A DNA stretch of 64,000 bases, taken from positions 24,413,596 through 24,477,595 of the forward strand of contig OX336343.1 in assembly GCA_946902875.1 (NCBI GenBank), written 5' to 3'. This DNA comes from Nematopogon swammerdamellus (lineage: Eukaryota > Arthropoda > Insecta > Lepidoptera > Adelidae). The notes under the pieces were generated by a model. It worked only from the letters and a program-made list of their open reading frames with translations, made no database searches and had not been told where the DNA came from. The translations under genes and the position numbers were made by a program. Shown here one piece after another: positions 32,201 to 44,200 of this stretch (the stretch's first letter is position 1; every line of letters starts with the position of its first letter).

Positions 32201-35200
32201 CTCCTCTACTGCCTATGGGCCCGGATATGTTCGGTGAAGCCATCGCAAGCTTAGATCCACACTTTCTTTCCGTAACTAATGTTCTGATTTTGATAATTCA
32301 AAAAGATATGCCATTCTTATGCCATAAAGAACAACGTGGATATCACTTCTATTGAATTTGCTGTTACTTTACTGATCCTCATTCGATGCATTCCTTTCAG
32401 GGGGTTATAGTAGAGGTAATTTGTGGTTTTTTTAACCATATAATTCTTATTCCGAAAATGCTTGGTTTACGAGTTATTTAAACAGAACATTTCAGAAAAA
32501 AAACACAAAATTTTAAATAACTCGTAAACCAAGCATTTTCGGAATAGGAATTATATGGTTAAAAAAACACAAATTACCTCTACTATGACCCCCTAAAAGG
32601 AATGCATCGAATTACCAGTAACCCTGTATATATATTTTTTCGAAAACAATTTTTTCTCTTTCCTTGCGTAACGAATGGCGGCCGCGGTAATTTGCGACAT
32701 ATTACAGAGTCGGAAGTGATGTGTTAAGGGCAACAGGGTCCTTATAATGATACATGCAGGAAGGTAATTGTTACAGTGTTACTTTTACTGCTTATTAGTT
32801 ATCTTGTTCTAATACTTGGCAAAATGCAGTAACTGATCATAGTGCTGTAAGTCAGCTGAGTTTCTTGCAGCACAACACGGATTACTCTGCTTACTCCACA
32901 TGTGGTATTGAATGCGTGCAGGTGCTCAAGTCCGGGCCAGGCGAGGCGCGCCACAAGTTCCCCGAGGCGAACCCGTTCGTCTCGGAGGAGGACGAGGGCG
33001 AGGTGGCCTCCGTCGGCTACCGCTACCGCAAGTGGCAACTCAACAACGGGGTGGTGAGTGCTGCTCCCACTATACATACATGCCATTTTAATGTACCAAT
33101 CCATTCTGCAGATCTTTCCTCTACAGAACCGGTAAACTCTGGAAAGCTCTCCCTGATGATCATAGATTGTTTATTGTTTATTGTATAATTTCATCCACAG
33201 GTAGGTAACCTACGCTTGGACATGTCGAAAATTCCGCCAGTTCTAAATTCAATGCGAAGAAGAACTGACAAACAAACTTCGCAAGTCACAATGTTTTGTT
33301 AGTACCTTATATATAAGTATTATATTATAGTAACTTATAAATAATTAACCCATACTACCGCTCACAAGAGCATTCATATTTACAGCATAAACATGAATAC
33401 TGAAGAATCTGACCACTCTGCCTATTTAAATTTACCTATATCTGGTGTATAGTGCCATCGTCAATTTGATACTTAAATATATCAAGTCAATTCAACAAAT
33501 ATTAGTAAAAGTTTATTACAAAGAAATGTAATAAGTCATGTTAAAAATCTAAAGATACAAAGTGTATCCAATTTCTTCAAATCAAGTTATTTAGTGGGAA
33601 AAACAGTAGTCAGATTCTCAGATAAAATTATGGTCAGCTAAAGCATCCTTAATAGTGTAATAACTCTTTTCAATTAACATTTGTTTAATTCTTCCTTTAA
33701 AATTATTATCTTCTAATTGTTTTATGTTAGAAGACAGTTTATTGTAAAATCTAACACTATTACAAATAAAGCTTTTTGAGGTTTTAGATAATCTATGTCT
33801 TATTAATTTGTACATTATTCTTACACCGTGTATCATATGATTCCCCCCCAAGTACAGTCTCGGAACCTTCAAGAGGGGCGTGAATGGGCACCTGTCAGGC
33901 CGGCATGGTATTCGTAACTTCCGCATACGACCGAATGTCCATGGGCGTCGGTAGACATCTTATGGGTGGCTAGGCGCCCATAGGATATGTCGCGCTTTCA
34001 AAAAAAAAAAATGCTGGGTTGCGAAACAGGCAACCATTTGTTAGAGAAAACGAAGCAACAGGTTTCTAAGTTCAGGAGTCACAATGTTGCGTACAAAACT
34101 AAGTTGCAGCGCTGCGCGCGCTGCCGAGTTAAACACCTTGTGGATGAAACATTCAAAGATATTGTTAAGTATTTGGAGATTCTATATATGTAATAAAATA
34201 GCTTTAGCGAGCGAAGCCGCGGCGGCCACGCTCGCTGTAGACTCCATTTAATAGCAAATCCGATTAAAATGCAAATATGTAATAAACGATCGCTTCTCTT
34301 ATATCCTTTTCTATATTTTATTATTTGTTATATCCACCATAATAACACATAGTCTGTGAAAATTTCAACCGGCTTCCTACTACAGTTCCAAAGATACAGC
34401 AGTAGGACAGACAGACAGACAGACGGTGTAGGCTTAGTAATAGGCTTCCGTACGGGTAGGGAAACCTAAAAAATGGAAAATAAAAAAAATATTTATGGAA
34501 ATAGCTTTACATCTAATTGTTGTAGGTTTTTTGTAAATGCTAACATAATTTCGGACACAATTTATTTTAACACAATAATCCATGAAGGTCCGATGAAGGT
34601 TCATTCTAAATACTGAGGAAATATTTTTTTTTATCGGTTGAGTAGTTTCGGAGATTATCTCCTCTGACTTACAAACTTACAAAATTACAAACATTAACTC
34701 TTTATAATATTAGTTTATAAGGCAAGGAAATATTTAAATAGTAAGAATTATAAATTTAAATATCTATACCTAACCTATAGGTAAGTAGATAGTTCTCTTG
34801 AATAAATAAAAAAATAGTAAGTTATTGAGGTAATTTCCTAAGAATTAAAATTTGGGTATTTAGGTAGGTAACTTCTCAGTTAGTAGGCAATCAAAACAGA
34901 TGTAGGTATGTACGTTGTCCCTTTTTAACAACTATATAAAGCAGATAAAAGATAAACAAATACGAAAAATAAAAATATAGGCAAATATGGAGAGTAAGGT
35001 AGGATAGAAGTAAGAACTTAAAAGAAGTAAGTGGTTCTAAAAAGAACTTTTTAATGAAAAGATACCATTTCTAATTTGCAAGTTTTCGAATTAATTGGAT
35101 AATTCAATAATTCAATTGTGTTAACATCCGCTGCGTAGGGAGCCGACCGCGGGAGTGAGCCGCGCGTGTTCCTCTCCCCCACCTAGGTCGCCACACACTG

Positions 35201-38200
35201 CGCGCGCCTTAGACAGGTGTGCCTTACGCCTGGAAAATATATTTATCTTTATCTCCTAAACTATGCGATCAAATAACATGCTGTAAAGAGCAAATATTAG
35301 CTTCATGATATTTCTCAGATGATATCGAGGGCATCAAGCTGAAAGGTCGTATCTAGAGAATTTTCCACTTTAGCAGCGGGGTATTATAAGGTATTTCAAA
35401 ATTAGTTCATGGTACGCTAAGGGGGGGTTCTGTATCATATAGGGAGTAAAACCTATACAGGGTGTAAAAACGTCGAGTACATTAATTTCGCCAGTGCAAT
35501 CCTCATGTTTTTCCTAGCCAAAAAAGTAGATAAAGTTTTTCTTTAAAGTGTCTAGTTTTCGAGATATGAATTTTTGAAATGTATGTTTTCCGCTAGTGTA
35601 ATTTGACGCGTTGTTGCCGCTACGCACTCTTCACCTGCCCGCGCGCGCGCCCCGTCCTCGCGCCCCGCCCCCCGCTCGCAAAGCTTCCTTCCACCAACAC
35701 CATCCGCGGCGGAGGGGAGGCGGCGGGGCGCGGAGCGTTCACGCACGTCTCCCGCGCCTCCCCCCTCGGCCCAGCCCTGTCGTTGTGTTGTCGGTCGTGG
35801 TCGTCGCAATTTTGACGCGTTGTTGCCGCCCTGCGCCGCCGCACGCACACAATAGCTAACCCCGTCCCTCCCGCTATACCTGTCTGCGTTGCGCTCGCTC
35901 GGCTCACCCTCTCCTTCGACCCTGGCGCGCGCGCCGCCGCGCCGCACCCCGCCAGCTCCGCCGCCGCCCTGCCTGCCTGTTGTCCGTCAGTCAGTCGCGT
36001 GCCTACCTGTGTCCAATTCGTTACAACGTGTTTGCTGCCGCTCCGTTTGTGACTCAGAGACGCGACTACCTTATCATCAGACTGCCTAAGCAAGCTGACT
36101 GAGCAAGTGTGCCTACAAGTGGACCGAATCGTGTGCAGTGTGTTTTGAGTCCAATCCAACCAAACAACTGACTCCACGCCGACGCCGACGCCGCCTCCGC
36201 CGCCTCCGCCGCCTCCGCCGCCTCCGCCTCGCCGCCGCCGCCGCGCCGCACCTCCGCTCCGTCTTCTGGCACTCCATCCGTTGACAATGCCGTATACTGC
36301 CCAAGAGTTAGCAGACATACACTTCGTGTATGGCTTCTGTGACGGGAATGCAGCTGCTGCCGTGCAGGAATACCGTCGCCGGTTTCCTAACCGCCAAGTA
36401 CCAAACCCCAGAACGTTTGTACAGGTATGTACCTACCTATTGATTTAATTAAAATTTTAACCGACTGTGTGTTCGCATATCTCCATCAGTAGCCAGCTAG
36501 TTGTCAGCCTCGGTACCTAAGTGGTGCAGTGTGTCGACTGGTGTTAGGGTTAACACGAGTTAGCAACGGGCGCGGTCAGTACTTGTATGAGTGACCGCTC
36601 TACCGTTGGAGGCTGACCGTGGTTCGGATTCCACGTTAAACTGTTAATTCCTTCCCTTCCTAACTTACTAGGTGTTAGGGTTTAACCCGCCCGGATTGGC
36701 ACCACCCACAGAACAACGATCGGGCCGCACATTTTTTTATTTCAGGTAGGTATGCCTTTTTAAGGTTCTGTATCCGTACGGGACCCTATTACTAAACCTA
36801 CGTTATCCTCTGCCTGTCAGTCCGTTTTGCCGCTCTCTCTCGCCGCACACCCCGCTTTGCAAGCGATAGATACTTAAAATTATACCGCACAGTGAACACC
36901 TGACTGCCATAAAATTAATTACTGTCCAGCCAGGGCAACTCATTTTTATTTTATGATTCATTTGAAAGCCAAAGAAAACTTTATAATTTCGCTCCACAGC
37001 TAAGCAAATAAAGAAAGCAGGTATGTAGAGCCGATGGTCTTAAAACAATGAAGACAGCGATAAGCTAAGGCCATAAACATACGAGGATTCAAAGAAATTA
37101 ATAGTAGGAACTAGGTACAGCTTATGTGTAGAATGCGCTCCTCCTCTAGGTGCATGTAGGTACAATTACAACTAAAGAAAATAATCTGAATTAGGAATTA
37201 CGTTTCTAATTTAAATTACTCTAAATACCTTTTTGTTTCGAATTTTTCGTATACCTCACTTTTTTGCTCACCCTACTGACACCTTGCTGACATCACGGGT
37301 AGCAAACTTGTAGTAGACAGTAACAAATAATGATAATAAGAAAAAGTAAAAAAATCACGGGATTCCTACTAAAAAAATTATGTCCGCGCCACCCTCCTCG
37401 GTGCGCGAGTTCGACTCGCACTTGGCCGGTTATTTTACAAGTGAAACAATGAGTCCAGATAATAATAATCGCTACCTATGGAAAGTACCTTACTCGCACC
37501 CGCCTCACCCCACCCCAACCCGTCATCTCATCGCAAACTCTGCCTCCGCCCCCGCACCGCACCACGCGCGCTTTCTTGCCAATCACGCGCGCCCGCGCCG
37601 CGCTGCATGTGCGTCTAGGTAGCTACCTACACAGTATCCGCCACTTCGCTCTCCGGCTCTATCTACACGACCAAACAGTCAACGAATTTTAGGCCATCAT
37701 TCGTAGAAAATAGGGTAGATATGTAATTGGCACGGTCCTTCTACCGAGTCATGCAGCAGGTGGGTCTTCGTGCCTTACTTGCTGCTTGATAGATATCTTG
37801 TCCGAATATTCGTAGGTATGTACCTACCTACATACCTACGAATATTCGGTGATGCGTAGGTATGTACCTACCTACCTACTACCGACGAAGTAGCTATGCC
37901 GTTTGGTGATTTTTTTATTTATTTGTTCACAGGTACACCGTCGGTTCCGAGACTTCGGGTTGAGGGGTGGGGCTGATCGTGGTGGGTTCAACGTCGTCAG
38001 GCCAGCTGATGAAGAACGAATATTGAATTTAATAATTGAAGATCCGACATTGTCAGTGCGGCGTATTGCACTCCAAACCGCTATTCCACCGTGGAATGTT
38101 TGGAGAGTGCTTAAAAGGTACCGGCTGCGTCCGTATCATTATCGTAAAGTCCAGGGCCTGCTGGAGCGAGATTTCGTTTCTCGCAGAGTGTACTGCCAAG

Positions 38201-41200
38201 TTATGCTGCAGCGTATCGGCGTCATTGTAGGTCTTTTGAGGTTCATTTTGTGGACCGATGAAGCCACATTTACTCGAGCAGGGGTCCTCAACATCCACAA
38301 TTTGCACGTGTGGTCGGAAGAAAACCCTCACGCCATTCGGGAGGCGTCTCACCAAACTGAGTTCGCAATAAATGTATGGGCCGGAATTTTAAACGGACAA
38401 CTTATTGGTCCCTTCGAGCTGCCCCGTCGATTGAACGCGGAGGGCTACTTAGACTTCCTCCAAAATAATCTTGGCGATTTACTTGAAAATGTCGACCTCG
38501 AAACACGCCAAAGAATGTGGTTACAGCACGATGGGGCGCCAGCACATTTCTCAATTAATGTGCGTAATTTTTTAAACGAGGCATTCCCGCGTCGTTGGAT
38601 CGGGCGTGGAAGCCAAACCATCGTCTGGCCGGCCCGATCGCCCGATCTGACCCCGTTGGATTTTTTTTTTTGGGGAACATTAAAAGACCGTGTCTATGCG
38701 AAAGCAGTTAATAATAGGGACGAGTTGCTGGCTCGTATAATGGAGGAAGCCAGAAATATTGTAATTCCTCCAAATTTAAATAATAATATTTTATTAAGAC
38801 TCAATACATGTGTGGAGCGTGGTGGAACGCATATTGAACAGTTTTTATAATTAAAAAAAATTATACAACCTATTTGCTTTATTTGTACCTACAATCCAAT
38901 TTCCTAATCGCCCGACAAATAGTACCTAGGTCTTCCGACAAATTCACTGCATGATTGATTATGCCATTGCATCTCTTTCCGTGGATGTCGTAAAAAGCGA
39001 AAAAGATAAGAATGAGTTTCCGTGCTAAAAGGCGACAGGATAGCCACCTACCACCTTGGCACGGTCATTCCACGGAGTCTTGCAGCAGGTATGTTTTCAT
39101 GCTTACTTTTGATGCTTTTTTTTTTTATTGTTAGCTCGACATATGGCGCCGAGGCACCCATAAGGTGTCTAACGGCGCCCATGGACATTCGGTCGTATTC
39201 GGGGGTTGCGAATGCCATGCCGGCCTGACAGGTGCCCATTCACGCCCCTCTTGAAGGACCCGAGACTTGCTTGATATTAGTCATCTTGTCAGAATACATT
39301 GCTACACGTGGTGTCATTTCATTTCATTTCGGTGTTGTGCTATAATTTACCTGAGTTCTTGCAGCACAAAGCGATTACTCTGCTTACCCCGATTGTCGTG
39401 ATAATGCGTATGGTACCTATGTTTGTATGATTATGTTAACTAGTTAATTAATAAACTCATTAATAACCAGTGAAGCGTAAAATAAAAAAAACTAATTCAA
39501 GGATACAAATACATTGGGTAGGTACTCAGTATGAAAACAAACATTGTAGGTAGGTACATTACTTGTGTTAGGTTACAATACAAATAACATTTTGTTTGTT
39601 GTAAGTTTTTTTTTTCTTCCTTTTTTCTCACGGTTTTTATTTGCTGAATGCAAGAAGTAAGTTATTTATTATACCAGTGCCATCTTAGGCCATGCAGGGG
39701 CCCTTGGGCACACACACGGGGTTCTTACATTTTTTTTTATGTAAACCAACATGGGTGGCTGTGCCAAGAGCGCCGGCGAGGCGGCGCGCGCTCAATTGCT
39801 GCTCTGTGGTATGCATTGTGTATGTAAGATGTATGTCCTAAGCTGAGTGTCTTCAAATGTCGTATTAACCATCGGTTTAACAGGCTAGACAGCCTCGCAA
39901 TACTCCGCAAATCTGCTGGCATGGCGTCTCTGAGTGTGGTCTCGCGAGGTGGGTTGTATTTTGGCTCTGTCGACTGTACCATTGGTCCCTTGGCTGTATC
40001 CCGACAATCGGGGTAATCTGAGTAATCGGCGCTGTGCTGGAAGAAATCTGGTAAATAACAGCCGACCACCAATTTTAGCAAAGTATTCGGACAAGACATC
40101 CATCAAGCAGCAAGTAAGGCACGAAAACCCAAAAGCTGCATGACTGTGTAAGGACCATGCCAAGGTCAGAGGTGGCTAGCCTCTCGCCCTTTAGCACAAC
40201 ATCCTGTCCTCGTTCCTTAGTCGCCGTTTACGACATGAATGGAGTTAGATGGAATGGAGCTATTCTTTTTAAGTGCTGACTTTACAAAACACTACATTTG
40301 GAGTCCTGTTAGAATAAAAAAACATTACAAAAGATAATTTTATTGAGTGCCTTTATTGGTTTTGTTTTGTAGGTAATTTCATTGGCTTTATGTGTCAGAG
40401 AGTGTTATTTATTAGGTATTTTAATAAATAAAAAAATAATGCATTTCTCCCCGTGCATGTCGTAAAAGCCGACTAAGGGACGAGGACAAGATGCCGCACT
40501 AAAGGGCGACAGGCTAGCCACCTCTCACCTTGGCGCGGTTCTTCCAACGAGTCATGCAGCAGGTGGGTCTTCGTGCCTTACTTGCTGCTTGATAGTTATC
40601 TTGTCCGAATACTTTGCTAAACGTGTTGGTCGGCGTTGTGCTGTATGTACGCGAGTGCTTGCAGCACGGCGCCGATTGCTCTGCTAACCCCGATTGTCGG
40701 GACTCGGGATACGGCGTGTGGTGTGGTATGTATGTATGTATGTAAAAAAATAAAGAGTTTATTAATCTAACTAATTTCATTATCTTACGAAATATTTGCG
40801 ACCGTCGCACATTGTGGCCCTCATCGAGTCAGGGGCCCTGGGAATCCTGGGATCCTCCCCCATGTGCCCTTATGAAAAAGACTTCCCTGGATAAGAAGGC
40901 AAGTATGTAGGCACTCTTATCAGTTATCTAAATCTATCATTCAAAACACCGGCGCAAGTGCGGGCGTACGTACGATGCAATTCAACATTGGCGGCGCGCG
41001 GGGGGAGGGTGCTAGCGAATTCGGGGTCGAAGTACTCCGGCGGCGGAGCGGCGCGGAGCGCGCCGTTGCCGCGCTTCGCTCCCCGCTACGAGCACTCGGA
41101 GCACTCTCCCCTGCTCGCTCACTCGCCGCGCGCCTTTCATTCCCACGTACGGTGCCGAATGTTAGATCTTTTTATACTAAAATATTCAATTAGTTTGTAT

Positions 41201-44200
41201 GAAAACTGTAACTTTTTATCTAAAGGGAATTCCGAAAAAAGTTATTTGACTTTTTTGTTACTATTGATCCCAATAATCATTTCCCAAATTTAATGTACTC
41301 GACGTTTTTACACCCTGTATAAATTTTTTTGGACCTTGGGCTTTTTTTTATGTAAAATATTTTTTTATGTATTTAAATAAAAAAATAGGTGGTTGATTTT
41401 TATAGCCTAATCGATTCAGTTTCATAACAGTAACAAAAAAGTCTTCATTACCATTATGATGTAACGCGTGGAAGTTGGTAAAAAAATCTAATTCTTTCTA
41501 TTCCATACTAATAAAACTAAAATTGTGGTTTTTCACAATTTCTGGAAGAAATAGATCTATGTGGTGGAAGACTTTTTTGTTCCTGGCATGAAACTGAAAC
41601 GATTAAGAAAAAAATTTTTTTTACATTTTATATTCAAAAAAAAATTTTTATAAAAAAAATCTTTGTTCTTCAAAAGTGATCTATTTCCGATACAGAACCC
41701 CCCCTTAGCGTACTCTGAACTAATTTTGAAAGACCTTATATATAAGGCATTATTGGTTAGCTTATAGAAAAATAATTAATGAAGATATTGGTATAAATTT
41801 TTTTTTTTTTTATAATTATGCAGATCTTTGTATTTTAGGACAATGAATAAAAATTATATTTATATTTTTATTTATTTACTACAAGCGATACAAAAATGTC
41901 GGTTTTAAAAAATTAAAATTGTACACGATTGTAAGCTCTGTCGCAGTGGCGCTCGAGAGTCGTCCCCCTGCCTCTCCCGCGCGCCCATCTTATAGATGAA
42001 TTGTATATGTGTGTGTGTGTAGCTAAAACACTCAACTACATATACATGAAACATGGATCACGAACAGTGCTCGTGATTTTAGAAAGAGCAGTGCAAAATC
42101 TGATGACGAGTCACATTCATGATCTGCAAGCTAGAGAAAACATCAACACATCGTGATCTGCTGTTAACGTGTTAAGAAAGCAATTATTGTTAAAACAAAT
42201 ATAGCTGTCAAAGCTGTATTTTTTTTTTTGCCTAAGATTACTCTGGCAGTATGGTAAAATGGTTTCTAGTCTAACGTTATTTAGAATGCTTTACTATATA
42301 GAGAGGTGAAGGTTTGTGGATGGAGTGGAGGTGTGGAGGTGATGCGGGTTGTGTGTGTGCGGTGTGCAGGTGCTGGTGGCGCGGTGCGAGCACGACGCGG
42401 TGGTGCAGGCGCCGACGGGCGAGCTGCAGTTCCTCAGCATCAAGGCGCTCAACGAGTGGGACTCGAAGCTCGCCAACGGTGTCGAGTGGCGGCAGAAGCT
42501 GGACACGCAGCGCGGCGCCGTGCTCGCCAACGAGCTGCGCAACAACTCCTGCAAGCTGGCCAAGTGGACCGTGCAGGTACTCCAGGCTACCTACAGAGTG
42601 TGCGTGTGCGTGTGTGCGCTACAGGCTACAGTGTGTGCGTGTGCGTGCAGGCGCTGCTCGCCGGCTCGGACCAGGTCAAGTTCGGGTACGTGTCGCGCGC
42701 GCAGGTGCGGGACAACTCGCGGCACGTCATCCTCGGCACGCAGCAGTTCAAGCCGCACGAGTTCGCCGCGCAGATCAACCTGAGCATGGACAACGCCTGG
42801 GGCATCCTGCGCTGCATCATCGATATCTGCATGAAGCAGAAGGACGGTCGGCGCCTCTCTTTTTTTAGGTCCATACAGGACCCTATTGCTAAGCATACGC
42901 CGTCTGTCTGTCTGTCTGTTTACATTTAAAGGGACTGTATCTTTTGAACCGTAATACATAAGTAGCCGTTCGAAATTTTCACAAAATAATGTGTCATTAT
43001 GGTGAATATACTAACAATAATAAAACAAAAAGGAAAAAATTAAGGTGTCCCCATACAAGAAACATGTGTATTCACTATTTTCTTGTTTTTGCTCTATTTT
43101 AAAAACTGTAATCATACAAACGTCAAACTTGGTGTGATTATAGTGGAAACTCTTTACGTGGGACGAAACCACCAAGATGTGAGTTCGACTCGCACTTGGC
43201 AGCTTTGTTCTATTTCAGTTCTGATTCTATTGGCACTATTAATACGTCTTTTAACATAAATATTTATGACTTATATGTAGTTTCCACAAAAATATATTCC
43301 ACAAAAAATCATTCAATGTTATCGGGGCCTCTTGTTTCGCTAAGTGATATAGTTGAGCTGTTCGTCTAAACCAGGGATGGGTAAACTTTTTTCCACGCGG
43401 GCCCATATTTTTCAAACATAATCAATGGGGGCCAGGTTTTTTTACTTTTGGCTATAATATAATTCTTTATTGAAATAAAAATATTTGTATTTTCCGAAAT
43501 AAAGTTATTTATTGACTCATAGGTTTCACCAACAGTAAAATTTCTTGTATTTATGCAAAAGGGACTCCGCGGAGCACACTTTGAGTATCGCTGCGCTAGA
43601 TGTTGCGCTGTCGCGCTGACTAGTCCCGTCCTCCACTTCCCACTCTCTACCCAATTCTGTATGAGGCTTACAGTGCGGCCTGCAAAGCTCTTTCCCGGTA
43701 GGAGCTTATCGTCGATCTGGATAAGCCTGGGTTTTTTTTTTTTTTACGGAAACTGACATGGTTGGCTACATCACCTACAACTTCCGTGATGTCAGCCCAT
43801 AACACCGGGTGAACTAAGTGCCATGTCAGTGCTTCCCCCTTTGATCGTGCCGGCTACACTGAACTGGTCGGAAAACACAAACTATTTACATAGCCGTTTC
43901 GACCGATGTTTCGTTCAGTGCGGTGGTACCAACCCGGGCGGGTTAACTAGCTACCACCTAGTAATATTAGGAGGAAAGGGACCTACAGTTTTACAAGGAA
44001 TCCGAACCTCGATCAGCCTCCAACGGTCAGCGGTCACCCATCCAAGTACTGACCGCACCCAGCGTTGTTTAACATTCAATAGCGACAATTCTTGAAGATA
44101 CTGTAGAATGATTTAGCAGGTACATTGTCTCTCCATCATTGGCTCCGATGTAGACTGAATAATTCCGTCTTGACCTTTTCCCCAGTATCTGATCTACAGG

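Larger units (their letters stand above)
29584..32626. mobile_element. Composite element with CAGGGTTACTGGTAAT terminal inverted repeats and TA duplication
   Basis: CAGGGTTACTGGTAAT at 29584 recurs inverted at the right end (to 32626), and both ends abut TA. The interior holds a THAP-exon fragment, a head-to-head 130-bp satellite array, an inverted second copy of the THAP fragment, an interspersed-repeat piece, and a ~230-bp foldback. The right end may instead belong to that foldback MITE alone, with the left end an orphan of the same family; both views fit the sequence. Confidence 0.5.
35458..41317 (+). mobile_element. Tc1-mariner/IS630-type (DUF4817) transposon, 5.9 kb, with 28-bp TIRs and TA duplication
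   Basis: The 28-bp terminus beginning CAGGGTGTAAAAACGTCG at 35458 recurs perfectly inverted at 41290-41317. TA flanks both ends. Inside lies an intact spliced transposase (36287-38850). The 5' part is a strongly CpG-rich leader (35590-36280). The interior has itself been loaded with other repeats (36490-37440, 38940-40740). It lies in eIF3d intron 6, same orientation as the gene. Confidence 0.85.
35389..41742. repeat. Older inverted repeat surrounding the DDE transposon
   Basis: About 52 bp at 35389-35440 (TAAGGTATTTCAAAATTAG..GGGGGGGTTCTGTATC) recur inverted at 41690-41742. The left copy lies only 18 bp outside the transposon end, the right about 370 bp outside. The simplest reading is that the transposon inserted into an older MITE. 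Confidence 0.7.

Noticed and set aside
35620..36318. 232-aa Gly/Arg/Ala-rich minus-strand ORF
   Set aside because: It is produced by the CpG-rich leader and (CCGCCT)n repeat on the opposite strand of the transposon.
42306..42929. Overlapping 122-207-aa ORFs on both strands around eIF3d exons 7-8
   Set aside because: They run through exon, intron and repeat in wrong frames; the correct exon frames are accounted for in eIF3d.
44000..44080. Functional 5S rRNA gene
   Set aside because: Only the internal control region resembles 5S rRNA; the rest is SINE body and tail.
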